Shown piece after piece: positions 1 to 12,215 of a DNA stretch of 64,000 nucleotides; within the stretch, counting starts at the first letter, position 1; the number at the start of each line of letters is the position of its first letter. The translations under genes were made by a program, and so were the position numbers. Below the pieces are notes generated by a model. That model did no database searches and was not told the DNA's origin. It saw only the letters and a program-made list of their open reading frames with translations. The DNA is from Raphanus sativus (lineage: Eukaryota > Streptophyta > Magnoliopsida > Brassicales > Brassicaceae): assembly GCF_000801105.2 (NCBI RefSeq), contig NW_026615351.1, positions 1 to 64,000 on the forward strand, given 5' to 3'.

Positions 1-2618
1 GATCTGTGACCACTGAAGAAGACAGTCTAGTTGTAGCCAAAAGCTTCCCTGTAAGTTTTGCTTTAATCCAAATCTCAAAGTTTTATGTTAATCGCTGAGC
101 TAACGTTTTGGTATATTATCTTTAAAAGGTTTGTGATGATCGGCACTCGGAGATCATCCCTTGCTTAGACAGGAACTTCATCTACCAGATGAGGTTGAAG
201 CTGGATCTGTCTCTTATGGAACATTACGAACGTCATTGTCCTCCTCCCGAAAGAAAGTTCAACTGTTTGATTCCTCCTCCATCTGGCTACAAGGTCCCTA
301 TCAAGTGGCCTAAGAGCAGAGATGAAGTGTGGCAAGCAAACATACCTCACACTCACCTCGCTAAAGAGAAGTCTGATCAGAACTGGATGGTTGTCAAAGG
401 AGATAAAATCAATTTTCCAGGTGGTGGCACTCATTTCCATTATGGAGCTGATAAGTACATTGCATCCATTGCAAATGTAAGCCTCTTAAATTTTCATTAA
501 TGATAATATGCAAATGTTCTAAACATCGCACTAAAAAATATCCATTATAGTCATAGTCGAAATGATTTTCTTAAAATTTGATTTATGTGATTCAAATCTG
601 TTTAAACCGTTCTAAATCGGTTAAAATTAATCTAAATCGATTTGTTTAATCAAGCAATCATGTTAGTGAAATTTTATAAATTTATTCAATTATTTATATA
701 TTTTATTTAATAATTCATCAAAATAATTTTATAAATAGACACACACAAAAATAAAATATTTAATATAGGTATGTGATTCTAATGGCTTCTTGTGACTTGT
801 AGATGCTTAACTTCTCCAACGATGTATTAAACGACGAAGGGAGGTTAAGAACGGTTCTTGACGTTGGATGCGGAGTCGCCAGTTTCGGAGCTTACCTCCT
901 CTCCTCTGATATAATCGCAATGTCCCTAGCTCCCAACGACGTTCACCAGAACCAAATCCAGTTTGCGTTAGAGAGAGGCATCCCTGCTTACCTCGGCGTC
1001 TTAGGCACCAAGAGGCTTCCATACCCGAGCAGATCGTTCGAGCTAGCTCACTGCTCTCGGTGCAGGATCGACTGGCTTCAGAGAGACGGCATCCTTCTCC
1101 TCGAGCTCGACCGTGTGCTGAGACCTGGAGGCTACTTCGCTTATTCTTCCCCTGAGGCTTACGCGCAAGACGAAGAGGATTTGAGGATTTGGAAGGAGAT
1201 GAGCGCTCTTGTTGAGAGAATGTGCTGGATAATCGCTGCTAAGAGAAACCAAACTGTTGTTTGGCAGAAACCGTTGAGTAATGACTGTTACTTGGAGAGA
1301 GAGCCTGGGACGCAGCCTCCTCTTTGTCGCTCGGATGCTGATCCTGATGCGGTCTATGGTGTGTCGATGGAGGCTTGCATCACTCCTTACTCCAAGCGTA
1401 AGTATGCTTAGCATTTAGTTTTATCAAGGCATGCGGTTTCGGTTTAGTTTGGTTCGGTTTGGTTAATACGGTTTTTGGTTAGTTTTATTCAATATAGACT
1501 TTATTGAATTAATCTGAAATAAAGTTTGGCTTGGTATACGGGTTAGTTCGGTTTTTCCGTCAGTTCGATTCAAAATAAATTTTACTAAATTAATCTGAAA
1601 GGTTCGGTATACAGTTAGTTCGCTTTTTGAAAATCCAACCAAAGTTTTTGATTCGATTTGGTTTGGTTCGGTTCGGTTTAAAATCCCATGTGTACTTTTA
1701 CAGTTGGTTTCTGTTAGTAACTAGTCGTTGGGTTCTGTTTTTGTTTTGTGAATACAGACGACCATAAGACCAAGGGAAGTGGTTTAGCTCCATGGCCAGC
1801 TAGGATGACTTCTCCTCCTCCCCGTCTGGCGGACTTTGGTTATTCAACCCATACGTTTGAGAAAGACACGGTACTACTACAACCACCAGTCAATCTTGAT
1901 ATAGATTCTTATAGAAGCAAAGAAACTAAAACCATATTGTTTTTTGTATGTGCTTTGTTTTGTTTGCAGGAACTTTGGAAACAGCAAGTGGACAGTTACT
2001 GGAACCTAATGTCGTCAAAAGTTAAAGCAAACACAGTGAGGAACATAATGGACATGAAAGCACACATGGGTTCTTTCGCAGCTGCTCTCAAAGACAAAGA
2101 CGTGTGGGTTATGAACGTTGTCTCTCCCGACGGTCCCAACACTCTTAAACTCATCTACGACCGCGGTTTAATCGGAACTAATCATAACTGGTAAAAAAAA
2201 ATACTCTGCAAACGTTTATTTTTAAAACAATAATTGTTCACATTTTTTTCACCATTCCTTTATTTTTTTTGTGTGTAGGTGTGAGGCTTTCTCTACATAC
2301 CCGAGAACATACGATCTCTTGCACGCGTGGACTGTTTTCTCAGACATTAAAAGCAAAGGATGCAGCGCAGAGGATCTGTTGATTGAGATGGATAGGATTC
2401 TTAGACCCACGGGGTTTGTCATCATCAGAGATAAGGAGAGCGTTGTTGAATCGATCAAGAAGTATATGAAAGCTTTGCATTGGGAGGTTGTGGCGTCGGA
2501 GAAAGTAACCGCAGGTTCGGAGCTTGACCAGGAGAGCGAAGATGGTGAGAGCAATGTCGTTTTTATCGTCCAGAAGAAACTGTGGCTCACCAGTGAAAGC
2601 CTTAGGGACACTGAGTAA
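1..2618 (+). CDS. PMT8: Probable methyltransferase PMT8-like, 3' part (5' end outside window)
   Basis: This is a Golgi-type putative S-adenosylmethionine-dependent methyltransferase of the QUA2/PMT (DUF248) family, thought to act on cell-wall pectin; that role is family knowledge. Exons read 1-50, 129-476, 803-1397, 1758-1870, 1970-2190 and 2279-2618, all with GT-AG borders and matching phases. The SAM-binding motif VLDVGCGVASFG is encoded near 853-890, followed by the family signature CSRCRIDW and LLELDRVLRPGGYF. The second half carries NIMDMKAHMGSFAAAL and DRILRPTGFVIIRD. The N-terminal membrane anchor and first exon(s) lie upstream of the window. The protein closely resembles Arabidopsis PMT8 (At1g04430) as I remember it, and the next gene matches At1g04440, which supports orthology. 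The intron at 1398-1757 is rich in GGTTCGGTTT repeats. Confidence 0.93.
1428..1690. repeat. GGTTCGGTT-type degenerate repeat in PMT8 intron
   Basis: The intron between 1398 and 1757 contains many copies of GGTTCGGTTT and GGTTTGGTT variants at both ends, with an AT-rich centre. The same word is found at 3936-4612 and 11690-12075. It looks like a degenerate interspersed repeat; I cannot name the family. Confidence 0.5.
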
Positions 2619-2972
2619 TCACAAAATCAGAAGTGAAGAGGAAATAAAAAAGAAAGAAATTGTTTTATTCCCACATGTTTTTATGTAGTTTTTATTTCGA
2701 TTTGTAACACATAAGCAATATTATATAATTAATTATTGAAATTAATCATTACTTTATTGTTTCAAAATGATTAATATTTTTAACAGCATTTTTCATTTTA
2801 ATGTATTTTATTAAATAAAATAATGGTAAATTATAAAATTTAAAGAAATTAGTTGTATATTAATTTTTTAATCTGATTGGAAAATTATGAGAAATTTAAT
2901 TATAAAATAAATATATTTATAATTAAAATCTAATATATACAAAAATTCCAAAACTTATATTTTTCAAATGAA
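2619..2972. other. PMT8 3' UTR and AT-rich spacer
   Basis: This stretch follows the PMT8 stop codon. It contains several AATAAA-like words and A/T runs that could serve as polyadenylation signals. No open reading frame or repeat stands out. Confidence 0.6.
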
Positions 2973-3718
2973 CTAGGTGTTTTGCCCGCATATGCGGGCA
3001 TAAATTTCTTATAAATACTTATTAGTTTATGTCTTATTAATCTAAAACCAACATAATAAATTATTATTTATGTTTTTAAATAGTTAAATCAAACATCAAA
3101 TATTTATATATGTCAAATACTTTTTATCAAATATATACTTATTATTGTGTTAAGTTTTTTTAAAACACTCATATCTTAGAGATAGTTTAGAAAAATATAT
3201 TTATATTTTTTGGTTGACTGATATTTAATAATAAATTGTTTTGTATCTTAATTTTTTTAACTTTTATAATAAAAATATTGTTTTCAGATAGGCATAAAAA
3301 TAATATATATAGAAGAATTATCTTTTTGATAATTCTAAAATATTATTTTGTAATCAATTATTTAATATAGCATATAACATATAAACTTTATATCATTAAA
3401 TTAGTGAATAGTTAGAAACTAATAATAAATTAATAACCTATCTAAAAGTCTAAAACCTAATAAAAATATGACAAATAAGAAAAGTTAATATAGCATATAA
3501 ATTTAATATTAATAAAATAAAATTCGTTTTTCTTTATATAGAATATTCATCAAGACTATTATTTTAAATTAATGATTTATTGACTCAGTTCAAAACAAAT
3601 AATACATCAATGATAATTTAGTTTAAACTTAATAAAAATATGACAAATAAGCAAAATTAGCTAAAATCATGGAAAACATGACAAGTAAGCAAAATTACTT
3701 CATAAATAATAGTATAGA
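2973..3718 (-). mobile_element. Non-autonomous Helitron (746 bp)
   Basis: In minus orientation the element starts TCTATACTATT (plus-strand end at 3718) and ends CTAG (plus-strand 2973-2976). The 3' hairpin is the palindrome GCCCGCATATGCGGGC at 2984-2999. It is flanked by A (2972) and T (3719), the AT target expected of Helitrons. It holds no Rep/helicase coding sequence, so it is non-autonomous. Its terminal hairpin differs from the CCGCGCG type of the other three elements, so it belongs to another subfamily. Confidence 0.75.
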
Positions 3719-3935
3719 TAGATGAAGTATATTTGAACTTTGTTGAAATTCTAAAATATCTTAGTGCATTACACTGGAAAATACTTTGAATACCGACCAA
3801 AGCAAGAAAGAAAATAGAAAAACTAAACAAATTATTCGCTTATTACTGTTTCAACACTTTAATATAGAAGATACAAGCCAAGGCATCCAATTCCAAACAC
3901 TAAATACGTAATTACCATAAGTCCATAAGCAAGCA

Positions 3936-4612
3936 TTGGACTGGGCGTTCGGATACCCATTCGGGTTTCGGTTTAGTCTATTCGGGTTTCGGGTTTTCGG
4001 AGTCAAAGATTTCAGCCCCATTCGAATATTTCTAAATTTTGGTTCGGGTTCGGTTCAGATCTTTGCGGGTTCGGTTCGGGTTCGAATAACCCATTTAAAA
4101 TATTTTTAAATTTTTAAAATTCATTATATACTTTAAATTTTCAAAATCTATAAAAAAAAAAATATATTACATATAAATTTTCATAACATATATGTCAAAA
4201 TACCTTAATTTAACATATAAATTAGTTTTCTTTGAATATTTGGATAAATAATCAATAGATATTTAACTATTTTTGGTATTTTCAGTATACTTTAGCTATT
4301 TTAAACATTTATTTTTGATTATTTACATATATTTTTCGAGTATTTTGGAAAACTTAAAAGTATCTTATATATTTTTAATATTTAATATACATTATATATA
4401 AAAATAATGTATATATTTAAGTATATAAATTTATTTCGGATATATCCGGGTACCCAAAATACTTCGGTTTGGATCGGGTTCGGTTTCGGTTCTTTAAATA
4501 CCAAAATTTTGAACCCGTTTGGATATTTAATCAATTTTGGTTCGAGTTCAGTGCTACTTTTTCGGATCGGTTTCGGTTCGGTTTTTCGGGTTCGGATTAT
4601 TTGTCCAGCACT
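3936..4612. repeat. TTCGGGTTCGG-rich dispersed repeat, possibly a MITE
   Basis: Both ends carry TTCGGGTT and GGTTCGGTTCGG repeats around an AT-rich core, and the outer ends are loosely inverted (GGACTGGGCGTTCGG on the left, GTCCAGCAC on the right). Imperfect direct repeats AAGCAAGCA (3927-3935) and AAGCAATCA (4613-4621) flank it and could be a target-site duplication. The family is unknown to me and the exact ends are uncertain. Confidence 0.4.
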
Positions 4613-4621
4613 AAGCAATCA

Positions 4622-5162
4622 CTATAAATGATGGACCTATTGTTGATTTTTATATTATTTAACGGAGAATCAATCAACACTGTGTAATAATGCCAAAAGG
4701 TGAAAAGGGATAAATTAAAAAAAAAAAGAAAAAAATTAGGTAAAAGAACTTTGTTTCTTCTATTACCATGTGTGGGGAGAGAAGAGATAGATACAAATCT
4801 CTTTTTGATATGTCTGAATAAAGATTATTTTCCAAAAAAAAAAAGTCCAGCTCTCCTCTATCCGTATCATCAGTTTTCTTCGTCTTCTCTCTGTCCTGCA
4901 AGATCATATTTTTTTTTTCTTTTCTAAACACTGTTTCTGATCTAAAGACAAAAGTCTGAAGCTTGGTTTCGTAAGATAAAAGGGTTATCTCAGTTTGGTT
5001 GTAAAGTAGATTACTTTTGGGGTTATATCGATTCTTTGATTCATTTTATCAATTCGATCGGAGATTAAAGGTTACTTAGAGCACACAAGTTCTTCATTGA
5101 ATTGAATTGGGGTTTTAGATACACAGATTAAACGAAAAAGGTTACTTTTTTGATTGGAGATT
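4622..5162 (+). promoter_or_regulatory. CKL13 promoter and 5' leader region
   Basis: This interval lies directly upstream of the CKL13 start codon. It contains A-rich and CT-rich stretches (4710-4930) typical of a plant core promoter and leader. No clear TATA box could be assigned. No competing gene is visible. Confidence 0.4.
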
Positions 5163-7739
<2,577 letters not shown>

Positions 7740-8039
7740 TGGATGATATAAATTATTTATCCATCTTTGTTTGACGAGTTATATTACTACCTGTTATTCT
7801 CGAACATGTTTTATTAGAGCCGTATAAACAACAACCCACTCAATAATCATCATACACAAAAGTTGGAAATATTTATACCTTATATTATTTTGCTCTGTTC
7901 TTAAATTATACTCTCACTTTTGTTTGTATTATTTATCCAATTTACATTGTATTAGTGGAATAATTTACAAAGTTTCTACTAAAATCATATGACTGGGTCA
8001 ATTTTTGGAAAAACATTGTTGTCCACTTTAACATTATTA
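7740..8039. other. CKL13 3' UTR and spacer
   Basis: AT-rich sequence between the CKL13 stop codon and the Helitron. It probably holds the 3' UTR. Nothing else can be seen. Confidence 0.5.
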
Positions 8040-9662
8040 CTAGATCATGACCCGCGCGACCGCGCGGATTTTTTTTTTTTTTTTTTTTAACATATAACAT
8101 ATATTCTATAATAGTTGATACAATTTGGAATTTGTCCTTTTCACATAATGTGATTTTATATAATTTTGAGTTTATCTAAAACATATTGTTTAAGAACAAT
8201 GTTAAAACTGTTTTTCCTATTAATAATTTTTGATTGGTGTATTAGAGATATAAAGTGAAACCTCTATAAATTAATAATGTTGGGACTATACCAAAACTAT
8301 AATTTTTTATTAATTTATAGAGATTATTAATTTATCGAGATACTAATTGAACCAAAAACTCAATTTGAGACTATGAAATTATACTAATTTATAGAGATAT
8401 TAATTTATAAATTATTAATTTAAAGATGTTATACTGTAACTGTATAGTGAAAACACTAATATAATATCAACCAATACGATTTGGTTTTGACATTGTGCTT
8501 TTTGGGATTTTTTTCTAAAAGTTTTGTGAATGTCCAATGATGAATACGAAGACAAGTACTTGTACACACATTTTAGTGGGAGAAAATGAATATTTTCTAA
8601 CCTATTAAGTCAGATATAATAAATACAAAATCTCTTGACATCGAGATTTTATGTATAATAGAATAAACTTGGAGAAGAGGGTTTTCCATATTCATGATTT
8701 TTCAAATCTGATAATTTGATTATGAATATTTGATTGTAACCGAGATTTCAGACATAGTAGACTCAACTTGGTGAAGAGGTTTTCCAATAATCGTTTTTTA
8801 AGTATAAATTGATGTTTCTGCTATTTAAGTAAGAATATACGTTAGTATATTATATTTAGTGTATATTCAAAGCAAACATCGATTATTTGAACCTCTAAGA
8901 AAATGTGTTCTGATATCTTTATTATTGAGTTTCAAAAGTTCTGTATCAAGCTATTTAAAATTTTAAGATTCATGAGTATTTGATTCCAAATAATTGTTTT
9001 TAATTAAAAGGGGTTTTGTGTTTAAGATAATTATAGTTTAATGATGGGAGGAGACGTGTTCTTAAGTTATTTGGTTAATTGAATCAATTGTTTAGGAAAT
9101 AACCAGACCAAAAAAGTCAAAATTGTATAATGACTGGCTAAGGATTCGTGTAAAAAAAAGGATTCATGTAATATTTGTATCTTTTTGTCAACCTACTCAG
9201 TTTAAGTTTGTATAAGTTGATGAAAAAAAAGGATTAGCGAAATATTTGTATTTTTTTTGTCAACCTACTCGTGTAATATTTATATTTTTAATAACATGTG
9301 TAATATTTACTTTTGTTTCTATCTATTTATTTTTTTATTTTTAAGAACTTAGACTCGTGTTATATTTATATTGGAGACATTTATTGTATTCATTTGACTA
9401 TAAAAAGGAGAGGGATTATTATATTTTTACTATGATATAATATAAATATGATAATGTAAGTATACTCTAACGAAAAGAACATATATTTTGTTTAATAGAT
9501 GCATAGACATAGATCTTATAGTGGAGTTAAATGATAGATAGTTGATATTAAACTCTTTAAGGAAACATTTAAATGAAAGGTTAGACTAAGAATAATAATG
9601 TGATGTCCAATTTAAAAATCCACCTAGAAGAAGTTATAATGTTTCTGTTTTAATAAGATAGA
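8040..9662 (-). mobile_element. Non-autonomous Helitron, copy 1 (1623 bp)
   Basis: In minus orientation the element starts TCTATCTTATTAAAACAG (plus-strand end at 9662) and ends CTAG (plus-strand 8040-8043). A hairpin with 7-bp arms CCGCGCG/CGCGCGG lies at 8052-8067, eight bases inside the CTAG end. It is flanked by A (8039) and T (9663). A near-identical copy lies at 33603-35227 in the other orientation. Internal words such as CCTCTATAAATTAATAAT occur in both orientations around 8258-8420, in both copies, and may be a nested MITE that inserted before the copies separated. There is no coding capacity for a transposase. Confidence 0.88.
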
Positions 9663-10982
9663 TATTTTAGTAGTATAACATTCCTGTGACAAAAAAAAAC
9701 ATTCCTAGAAATTAATCTGTGGAATAGAATCACAAGTACAGTTTACCATTTTGAATATAAGACTGTGTTTTTACTCATGGCTTACATACTTGCTAATTAG
9801 TTTCGAATCAAATTTTAAAATGTTAAGTCACATCTTCATGATCTATGACTTTTTATATATTGGATTTGTTTTCTGTATTATTTTCATGAAGTTTATACCC
9901 TTCTAGTCGTGAGTTCAATGGCAAATAATTAGTTTGAAATAAATAACAGCAAAAATTGATAGAAGACCAGGAACAAAGAATTCATTTTTGTTAATATTTA
10001 CCTAAACAACTAATTACGATTTACCAAAAGCAAATTAGAATACAGATGAGCAATTAAGAAATGTATTCTCTGAAAAGAAACAAGAAATCCAAGAACCAAA
10101 ACAAAACAAAAGAAATTTAAAATTTCCAAGAGTGTTGACTTCCTTCCAAAAATTGATAACATTTATTACCCACATTAATATTGCAATGTTTGACTTCCTT
10201 ATATGATTAGACATATGTGTGAGTGTCTATGAGGTTGATTGTCAAAATAAATAGACAGCAAGCATCGTAGTCTAATGGCTAAAGTTTACAAATTTTTACA
10301 TCTAGATTGGGGGTTCGAATCTCAGACTATGCAATTTCTTATATATTACAAGAGATCTAGGTTTTAAATTCCAGAGAAATCGATTTATTAAACAATCATG
10401 CAAACAACGAAAGAAATCCTTTCAAATGATTTTTAACATGATACAAGTAAATCTAGTGAGGAATAGATTTTCATAAGACGACTCAGATAATGTTCTAGGA
10501 GTAGATCTTCGTAGAAAGGTTAGAAAATGCAGTTAGACATAGATCATTATAAGACAGATAATATTATCGGTTGTCGACTCTCATAATTTGTAATATCATA
10601 ATAAATCAGCGTTTAGAAAAAGTTGACAGTAAAATAAAAACCAGATCCTATTTTTTAAAGCAAAATATCTAAAACTACGACAGCGCAGACCAATCAACCC
10701 TTAGGATACATGATTCTCCATTCTTTTATAGAAAATATCTTTTCTAAATTCTGAAATAATTTCATGCATGCTAAGATATACATTTCACCATCATCATAGA
10801 CATATCAATTTAAGACAATGTTAACAAACAAGGAAATATATATCCCCAAAAATGATTGACAGCTTAGCACCATGCATCTCCTCTCTTTTGCACTTGTATA
10901 TAAATTGTCCAAAGAGAGGTATCTTAGTTTCTCCATCTCATATAGCTACCTCTCCCTCTAAATCTCAATCCCTAGCATCTTT
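9663..10982. other. Intergenic region upstream of the C2H2 gene
   Basis: AT-rich sequence without a supported gene, apart from the tRNA-like element at 10262. The last part (10850-10982) is the likely promoter and leader of the zinc-finger gene, with TATATAAA near 10898-10905 and a CT-rich leader. The gene that lies beside this position in Arabidopsis (RIC3) is not found here or after the zinc-finger gene. Confidence 0.5.
10262..10430 (+). repeat. tRNA-derived SINE-like sequence
   Basis: A possible A box (TAGTCTAATGGCTAAAG, from about 10268) is followed about 35 bases later by a near-perfect B box GGTTCGAATCT (10312-10322). The ends of the 71-nt segment 10262-10332 pair at six of seven positions (GCATCGT with ACTATGC), as a tRNA acceptor would. 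The D-stem does not pair well, so a working tRNA is unlikely. The sequence continues with a second degenerate B-box-like word (about 10350). A SINE head or a tRNA pseudogene are the two readings; the 3' limit is a guess. Confidence 0.4.
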
Positions 10983-11510
10983 ATGATGAATGGATTTGGC
11001 ATGAAAAGAGATCTCATGCAAGTTACAGACCCCCGAGAATGTTCTCTTTGTAACCATATCTTCTCAACACCTCAAGACTTAATCTCACACACCAACACTT
11101 TTCATCCCAGTCATCATTTTTCCTCGTTCTCTTCCTCTGCCGCCGCTGCACCAACCACCTTCCGTCACTACACAAACCTAAACCGGAACCCTAATCCTGT
11201 TTTTCAGGCAGGGAATCGTTTTGACTTGAATTATTACCGTAGAGGTTATACAGATGAACAAGAGAGGCTTCACGGAGGATTCCCGGCGATAACTCCGGCA
11301 AACAGAGCTAACTTTCCGTTTGGACAGCAGGAGAAGCGACCGAAGCTGATGAATCTTTTTCCGGCCATGCCTTCGGAAGATTTACGTACGCTTCCGCTTA
11401 TTTGCCAGCTGGAGCAACGAATTCCGCATGATACTGCGATGGAGAGAGACGAAACCATATCGGACTCCATCGACTTGACATTGAGGCTGTCACTCTTTGA
11501 TACAAAATAA
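10983..11510 (+). CDS. Small single C2H2 zinc-finger protein with LxLxL tail
   Basis: A single-exon gene encodes 175 aa, starting at the first of two adjacent ATG codons. One C2H2 finger is visible near residues 20-45: CSLCNHIF then DLISHTNTFH, with spacing C-x2-C-x12-H-x4-H. It lacks the QALGGH core of the EPF/ZAT class. A Ser/Ala-rich linker follows. The C-terminus SIDLTLRLSLFDTK contains a DLTLRL/LRLSL motif resembling the EAR repression motif, so a transcriptional repressor is a reasonable inference, not a demonstration. It sits where Arabidopsis has At1g04445, a C2H2-like zinc-finger gene. Confidence 0.85.
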   Translation: MMNGFGMKRDLMQVTDPRECSLCNHIFSTPQDLISHTNTFHPSHHFSSFSSSAAAAPTTFRHYTNLNRNPNPVFQAGNRFDLNYYRRGYTDEQERLHGGFPAITPANRANFPFGQQEKRPKLMNLFPAMPSEDLRTLPLICQLEQRIPHDTAMERDETISDSIDLTLRLSLFDTK

Positions 11511-12215
11511 ACAAAATATGATTCTCGAAGTTTCTTGCAAACTATTATTATGTCTTATAGAGTGTTTGGTAGCTGATGGTTGTAATAAGTTTGGTTTGTC
11601 TTATTCTATTTGCGTTGTTGTTGGAGTGATTATTCTATTAATAATTAAGGTGCAGAGATCAGATCAAACCATATAAACTACGCCTAAGGTTTTGGTCCGA
11701 ACCAAGCCGAACCAAACCGAACCAAAAGTTTCGGTTTTTCGATTATGGTTTTGATTTTGATTTAATTCGGTATAGGTCTGAAAATTGGTTCAGTTATTGG
11801 TTCGGTTAGGTTGTTTTAGAAAAACATAGGAAAATCGAAAATATCCAAAAAAAACAAACCAAATTTAAACGAGAAAAGAAAATTTAACCGAAATAACCGA
11901 AAATATCCTATTTATTTTGGAAAATTATACCGAAATTAACCAAAAATTAGAAAAATCAGTTATTTTAAAAAAATAAAAGTAGAAACCGAAAATAAACCGG
12001 ACCGAAATTTAATTCGGTTAATCTTGGAATCAAATTTTCAAAATTTTGGTTAACCGAAAACCGAGGGTTCGGAAGAAACTCTCAGGGCTAATATAAACAA
12101 CTGAGATAAGCAAAAGAGTTCTTCCATTTGTCTGGAAAAAAAAATCTATCAGACAAAGCAATGACTAGTTTCTCGAAATTGTCATTCACACACAACGGAT
12201 CAAACTTCTATTTTG
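11511..12215. other. Spacer with GGTTCGG/CCGAACC repeat block
   Basis: The tail-to-tail gap between the zinc-finger gene and the DUF810 gene. From about 11690 to 12075 it holds CCGAACCAAACC and GGTTCGGTTA words in both orientations, with an AT-rich core containing AACCGAAA words. No coding region is seen. RIC3 would be expected in or near this gap and is not visible. Confidence 0.5.

Noticed and set aside
4382..4631. Paired ORFs on both strands in the TTCGGG repeat
   Set aside because: Open frames are produced by the low-complexity repeat, not by a gene.
10262..10332. Functional tRNA gene
   Set aside because: Ends and B box fit, but the D-stem does not pair and no plausible anticodon stem-loop could be drawn.
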